From a virus: a DNA stretch of 37,702 nt. Made by a program: the position numbers and the translations under genes. The stretch lies in IMG/VR virus record IMGVR_UViG_3300030382_002965, positions 4,226 through 41,927 of that record, one strand, 5' to 3'. Of the stretch, positions 33,652 to 37,702 are shown piece by piece; position 1 is the stretch's first letter, and each line of letters begins with the position of its first letter. The notes beneath the pieces are model-generated. The model saw nothing but the letters and a program-made list of their open reading frames with translations, searched no databases and was not told where the DNA came from.

Positions 33652-35406
33652 TTATCCCTCACAAGCTAAACAATCAGCTTCGGGTATTATTGTTCTTTCA
33701 ACTTTTAAACTTACTAATTCAGCACGTTTAATAGCTTCACTTCTACAGTAGTATAAAGTTTTTAATTTTTTCTTCCATGCTAACATATGAATATCATGTA
33801 ATTCTTTTATATTAACATCAGCAGGTACAAATACATTTAAAGATTGTCCTTGACAAATAAATTCTTGTCTATCTGCTGCGTGTTCTATGATCCATTGTTG
33901 ATTTATTTCGATACTAGTTTTGAATATATCTTTTTCGTAATCTGACAGATCTTTGATATGCAATATCGAACCCCTGTTAGCAAGTATTGAAGTCCACGTT
34001 TTATCATTATTTATTCCTTTTTGTTCTAATAGTTTTTCTAAGTGTTTATTTTTAACCAGGAAACTACCTGACATTGTTTTTTGTACATAAGCATTAGCTC
34101 TGTATGGTTCAATTGCAGGCGATGTAGTCCCACAAATAATAGATGATGAAGCATTTGGAGCAATAGCTAATAAATGAGCATTTCTCATTCCAGTGCCTTC
34201 CATATCAGGAGCTTCACCTCTCTTAACACCTAATCTTTTAGACTCGGCTACAGCCTCAGCCTTAATATGTTTAAATATATTTAAATTCTTAGCTTTAGCT
34301 AAAGCAGACTCAAATGGTATACCACACTTTTGTAAATAAGCATGAAATCCCATAGCACCCAATCCAATAGATCTTTCTTGCATTGCACTAAATTTTGCTC
34401 TAAAAGCTCCTTCTGGAGCATTTTCAATAAAATGAGTTAATACATTATCTAAAAACCTAACTAAATCTGGAATGAACATTTTGTCATCTTTCCATTCATC
34501 ATAAGTTTCTAAATTTACACTTGATAGACAGCAAACAGCAGTCCTATCTTCTGCAGTAGGTAAAGTAATTTCAGTACATAAATTTGAATGATGTACTTCT
34601 AATCCTAGTGCTTTTTGTGTTTCAGGTAATGCATCATTAATATGATCTATAAAAGATATATAAGGTTCACCTGTTGCAACTCTATTTTCTAATATTTTTT
34701 GCCATAATTCTCTAGCTGAAACAGTTCTTACAGTTTCTTTAGTATGTGGATCAATTAACTTCCAACTATCATCCCAAGTTGGTTCTTTAATACAGTTTTC
34801 TATTAGTTCCATAAAATCGTTACTAATATTAACACCGTGATGTAAATTAAGACATTTACGATGAATATCACCACCTGAAGGCTTTCTGATATCTAAAAAT
34901 TCTAATATTTCTGGATGTGATATATCCATGTAAGCGGCATAACTTCCTCTTCTAGTTTTACCTTGACTAAATGCCATTATTTCACTATCAACTACGTGTA
35001 AAAATGGAATTGAACCTGAAGATTGAGATCCACCAGATGTCATTGTGCCATCACTTCTAACATCTCCCCAGTAACCACCAATGCCTCCTCCTATAGAAGT
35101 GAGCCAGGCGTTTTCCGTGTAATGATTAGTTAATCCTTCTCTACTATCACCTACATAGTTAAGAAAACAACTAATTGGCATTCCTCTTTTAGTCCCGCCA
35201 TTTGATAATATTGGCGTACTAAACATAAACCACATTTTACTTGCATAATTATAAATTCTTTGTGTCATTTCTTCGTTATCTGAAAATGCTTTTGCTGCCC
35301 TCATAAAAGCTTCCTGTGGGCTGTCTTCTTCTGGTAATAAGTATCTATCTTTAAGTGTTGTCTTACCAAATTCGGTTAACAATTCATCTCTGTCCTTGTT
35401 TATCAT
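33652..35406 (-). CDS. nrdA: Ribonucleotide reductase large subunit, class Ia
   Basis: A 584-residue alpha subunit, much shorter than E. coli NrdA (about 760), because it lacks the N-terminal ATP cone. It may therefore escape dATP inhibition, which is common in phage enzymes. Catalytic residues are conserved: C80 in PISCFL, N275, C277 and E279 in NLCTEI, C292 in AVCCLSS, the Tyr-Tyr pair in KTLYYCRSEA, and the reducing pair C579/C582 in CLACEG at the C-terminus. The pattern QGKTRRGSYAAYMDI is the substrate-loop region. It is read just after speD and before nrdB. Confidence 0.95.
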   Translation of the reverse strand: MINKDRDELLTEFGKTTLKDRYLLPEEDSPQEAFMRAAKAFSDNEEMTQRIYNYASKMWFMFSTPILSNGGTKRGMPISCFLNYVGDSREGLTNHYTENAWLTSIGGGIGGYWGDVRSDGTMTSGGSQSSGSIPFLHVVDSEIMAFSQGKTRRGSYAAYMDISHPEILEFLDIRKPSGGDIHRKCLNLHHGVNISNDFMELIENCIKEPTWDDSWKLIDPHTKETVRTVSARELWQKILENRVATGEPYISFIDHINDALPETQKALGLEVHHSNLCTEITLPTAEDRTAVCCLSSVNLETYDEWKDDKMFIPDLVRFLDNVLTHFIENAPEGAFRAKFSAMQERSIGLGAMGFHAYLQKCGIPFESALAKAKNLNIFKHIKAEAVAESKRLGVKRGEAPDMEGTGMRNAHLLAIAPNASSSIICGTTSPAIEPYRANAYVQKTMSGSFLVKNKHLEKLLEQKGINNDKTWTSILANRGSILHIKDLSDYEKDIFKTSIEINQQWIIEHAADRQEFICQGQSLNVFVPADVNIKELHDIHMLAWKKKLKTLYYCRSEAIKRAELVSLKVERTIIPEADCLACEG

Positions 35407-35422
35407 TATATTTTCCTTTTTA

Positions 35423-35785
35423 TTATTCTATTCTTAATTCTGTTTTTCTATCAATTACAAAATGTTTAATATTACTTGGTTCAAACTGTTCAATATGTTT
35501 AAATACAATATTTTTATCTAATTTACCACAAGTATATACATCAAGTTGTAAAACCGCCGGGTCGCACTCATCCCATGTATGAATTGCAATATGTGAGGTA
35601 TTTAAAATTGCTAAACAAGTTAATCCTCTATTGCCTTTTTTATCACAATAAACAGCTAATGGTTGTCCACCTAATCGCTTCATTCCAATAGCTGTTATTA
35701 ATTTATTTATCCATTTTTTAATTTTACGAACATCTTTAGGTGGTCTGTTTATATTTGCTCTTATAATTATGTGTTTATGTTCCAT
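35423..35785 (-). CDS. speD: S-adenosylmethionine decarboxylase-like (pyruvoyl, SpeD/SpeH type)
   Basis: A 120-residue proenzyme of the short bacterial type. The cleavage region reads NTSHIAIHTWDE with S64 as the residue that would become the pyruvoyl group, H69 for processing, and C86 in DVYTCG as the catalytic Cys. The residue before S64 is Thr where Glu is standard, and the H69-C86 spacing is two residues longer than in Thermotoga SpeD. The enzyme makes decarboxylated SAM for spermidine, which could neutralise packaged DNA. Some SpeD relatives instead decarboxylate ornithine or arginine, and that remains open here. Confidence 0.8.
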   Translation of the reverse strand: MEHKHIIIRANINRPPKDVRKIKKWINKLITAIGMKRLGGQPLAVYCDKKGNRGLTCLAILNTSHIAIHTWDECDPAVLQLDVYTCGKLDKNIVFKHIEQFEPSNIKHFVIDRKTELRIE

Positions 35786-35786
35786 A

Positions 35787-35882
35787 TTACATCATTCCTA
35801 TTTTTTCATAAGCCATCGTGGCTATGGTTAAAAGATATATTATCAATGCACCATAAATTGCTATTCTAACTGATTTTCTCAT
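35787..35882 (-). CDS. 31-residue membrane micropeptide
   Basis: MRKSVRIAIYGALIIYLLTI followed by ATMAYEKIGMM: a basic end, one transmembrane helix and a short tail. It begins 17 bases inside the end of the portal gene, after a GAAGAGG run, and stops one base before the speD start. The tight spacing on both sides supports a real gene. Function unknown. Membrane location is inferred from the hydrophobic stretch. Confidence 0.5.
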   Translation of the reverse strand: MRKSVRIAIYGALIIYLLTIATMAYEKIGMM

Positions 35883-37485
35883 CCTCTACCTCTTCTTCTG
35901 AGGACGACTTTTCTAAAGAAGCTAGTTCTTGATTAAATTGTTCTCTTGGTGATATTATTCTATCATCTCTTGTAATTTCATCTTCACCTTTAATATCATC
36001 ATAATCTGTAGGAATTGCATCATTGTTTTTAGCAACTTCTAAGAATGTAGTTCTAGGTATTAAACCATTTTGATACCATTCAGTTATTAATCTCATCCAT
36101 TCAGCACCTCTTGGAGCCGCAGTGAAATCCGCAGATAAGTTAAATCTAATATCATTTTCTTTTATATTTAAATCGTATCTCCAGTTTACTAAATGTTTAA
36201 TTATTTTCTTCATTGCTTCAGAAACTTTAGCATTTAATGTAGAAAGTGCGGCGTTTTGAGCTGCATTTCTTAAACTTAAAGCAACACCAGACGCATCTGA
36301 GTTATTAGGTTCTAAACTTAACATTTTAACACCAATTCTAGTTAATTCATCATAACCACCTTTAATAGCGGCTTCCATATCTTTTAAAGCCTCTGTTGGT
36401 GTTTGTAATGTCTCAACAGTATCATCTTTATTAACAAATAACCAAGTTCCTAAGCCTTGTCTAACTAAATCATTCTTTTCAGTTTCTGTTAATGAATCAG
36501 ACTTAACTACTGGTGTATATGTAGCTGATAAATATAATAAGTGGTTTCTTCTACTTATTTTATTATATAATGATATTTCTCTATTAACAATTGGTGTCAT
36601 CATAGGATCTACTGTACCAACTGAACCATTTAAAGGATAGAAAGGAATAAAATTCATTCTTTCACCATTTTTAAATAAGTTCTCATTAGTACCTTTAGAA
36701 ATCCAGACATCTGTTAATTGATCAAAGTCATAATTAATAGCACCATCAATAAATGAAGGAGTATCTGTTGTGTTTCTAATAAAGTTTTCTATAACATATA
36801 AACCTTGTTCATTTATTTTATGAACTTGAACACTATCAACATATTTTGGGTGATATGGTGAATTTGGATCATAATCTAAGGTAAAATATCTAGTAATTAA
36901 TGTATCTAATTTTACTTGGCCTTTAACATCTGTTCTTGTAGACCAATTAATAATATTTTCAGCAGTATGTAAGACAGGATAAGGTTTAACTTCTCGTCTT
37001 TCTTCTGGTGTTAAATTTTCTAAATCAACAGTTGGATAGTCTATTTGTATCCAGGCTCTTGAAGTTTGTAATTCTTCCCATAAGGCACTGCTTAAAAATG
37101 ATAATAAGTTTGATTTATCACCACCAATATCATCTAATATCCATGATTTAGCTGATTCAGGGGCATTATCAATTTCTAATAGAGGTTGTTTTCTTAATAA
37201 ACCACCAATTATCATTTTTGAGAATTCTGATGTAACGCCTGGCACTTCGGCCTCGGCTTTATAGAAATCGTATTGAGCTTGAGACATTGTAGGGTTAAAA
37301 GGTAATAATAAATTATCACTACTAGGTACTGTATCATAATCTTTTGTGTATGATGGACCTTGTATAATAGCTCTGTTACGTTTCCATTCGTTTACTTGAC
37401 TAAGGTATTCATCATTTGGATACCCTGGTCCTTTTTTAACTTGCGTAGATTTAACTATGCTTGAGTTGATATTTTTGATTGACAT
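35866..37485 (-). CDS. Portal protein (DUF4055 type)
   Basis: A 539-residue protein that would form the dodecameric DNA channel at one capsid vertex. The pattern NEWKRNRAIIQG, then FYKAEAEVPGVTSEFSKMIIGGLLRK, then NREISLYNKISRRNHLLYLSATYTPV and GYDELTRIGVKMLSLEP, is that of the DUF4055 portal family. The C-terminus is acidic (SSSEEEVEDEK). An AGGAAACACAA lead precedes the start. It is the first gene of the late unit seen here. The terminase gene expected near it is not in the window. Confidence 0.88.
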   Translation of the reverse strand: MSIKNINSSIVKSTQVKKGPGYPNDEYLSQVNEWKRNRAIIQGPSYTKDYDTVPSSDNLLLPFNPTMSQAQYDFYKAEAEVPGVTSEFSKMIIGGLLRKQPLLEIDNAPESAKSWILDDIGGDKSNLLSFLSSALWEELQTSRAWIQIDYPTVDLENLTPEERREVKPYPVLHTAENIINWSTRTDVKGQVKLDTLITRYFTLDYDPNSPYHPKYVDSVQVHKINEQGLYVIENFIRNTTDTPSFIDGAINYDFDQLTDVWISKGTNENLFKNGERMNFIPFYPLNGSVGTVDPMMTPIVNREISLYNKISRRNHLLYLSATYTPVVKSDSLTETEKNDLVRQGLGTWLFVNKDDTVETLQTPTEALKDMEAAIKGGYDELTRIGVKMLSLEPNNSDASGVALSLRNAAQNAALSTLNAKVSEAMKKIIKHLVNWRYDLNIKENDIRFNLSADFTAAPRGAEWMRLITEWYQNGLIPRTTFLEVAKNNDAIPTDYDDIKGEDEITRDDRIISPREQFNQELASLEKSSSEEEVEDEKIS

Positions 37486-37508
37486 TTGTGTTTCCTAAAC
37501 ATTAAGAT

Positions 37509-37527
37509 GAACCAAGACACTTGGCTC
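37509..37527 (-). other. Hairpin ahead of the portal gene
   Basis: GAACCAAG (37509-37516) pairs with CTTGGCTC (37520-37527) with one mismatch around a 3-base loop, 24 bases upstream of the portal start. It begins with the same GAACCA as the hairpin ahead of the capsid gene. It may be an mRNA 5' end or processing signal. Confidence 0.35.
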
Positions 37528-37540
37528 GTTAAATTAAAAT

Positions 37541-37702
37541 AATTTGGCTTTGGCCGATCCCAAATTGAAAGAATTGGAATTGGTCTGACTGCAGATGGCC
37601 ACCTTTGTAGAACGTAAAAAGGGACTTCCGTCTGACGACCACAGCCTTTCCGCCCGTACGCCCTGCTATCCCGACCTATTTACAGTCAGTTCTATAGGAG
37701 CC
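37541..37702. other. GC-rich non-coding segment with inverted repeats at the window edge
   Basis: No reading frame longer than about 50 codons on either strand and none with a ribosome site. GC rises sharply: positions 37621-37680 are 62% GC in a genome that is about one third GC. AATTTGG (37541-37547) pairs with CCAAATT (37560-37566), and CTGACTG (near 37588) can pair with CAGTCAG (near 37685). A packaging or cos-type site, a structured RNA, or foreign sequence at a contig end are all possible. Confidence 0.45.

Overview
The window is most of the genome of a tailed, non-contractile (siphovirus-type) bacteriophage with strongly AT-rich DNA. Two convergent transcription units fill nearly all of it. 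The short plus-strand unit (about 190 to 6365) is a T7-like replication module. The long minus-strand unit (37485 down to 6551) carries virion assembly genes, a block of nucleotide and polyamine genes, tail adhesins and a probable lysis region. The low GC, the adhesin families (DUF7483-like, SPRY/LamG-like, collagen-like) and the nrdA/nrdB/speD set suggest a marine phage of a low-GC bacterioplankton host such as SAR11 or OM43-type bacteria. That host guess is inference.

Plus strand: a dyad-rich leader (29-191) precedes two mini-proteins, a gp2.5-like single-strand DNA-binding protein, an ASCH-domain protein and a deoxynucleoside monophosphate kinase. These are followed by a family A DNA polymerase with proofreading domain, a 5'-3' exonuclease, an HNH-type endonuclease and a gp4-like primase-helicase. 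Many of these genes overlap by a few bases, which implies coupled translation. After the last stop there is a candidate structured RNA (6370-6516) with a three-way junction and an H-type pseudoknot, then a bidirectional terminator that separates the two units.

Minus strand, in order of transcription: portal (DUF4055 type), a membrane micropeptide, a SpeD-like pyruvoyl decarboxylase, class Ia ribonucleotide reductase (nrdA, nrdB), a small secreted-type protein and a 31-residue peptide that is two-thirds lysine. Next come a MuF protein fused to a zinc-metallopeptidase domain, a small protein, scaffold, major capsid protein, three connector or terminator proteins and the tail tube. The tail assembly chaperone pair follows with a probable -1 frameshift, then an HK97 gp10-like protein, the tape measure, two distal-tail or hub proteins, a GNAT-like protein and a gpJ-like tail tip. 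Six or more adhesin or fibre proteins come next, and the unit ends with a holin-like protein, a Cys-rich mini-protein, two small membrane proteins and a conserved short protein. Short hairpins lie next to the capsid, tail tube and ssb genes, where uneven expression would be expected.

No large terminase, endolysin, RNA polymerase or integrase is recognisable, so the genome probably continues beyond the window. The last 160 bases are non-coding, rich in inverted repeats and much higher in GC than the rest. The observations most worth following are the anti-Shine-Dalgarno hairpin leader, the pseudoknotted RNA behind the helicase gene, the MuF-metallopeptidase fusion, the lysine-only peptide and the altered SpeD cleavage site.
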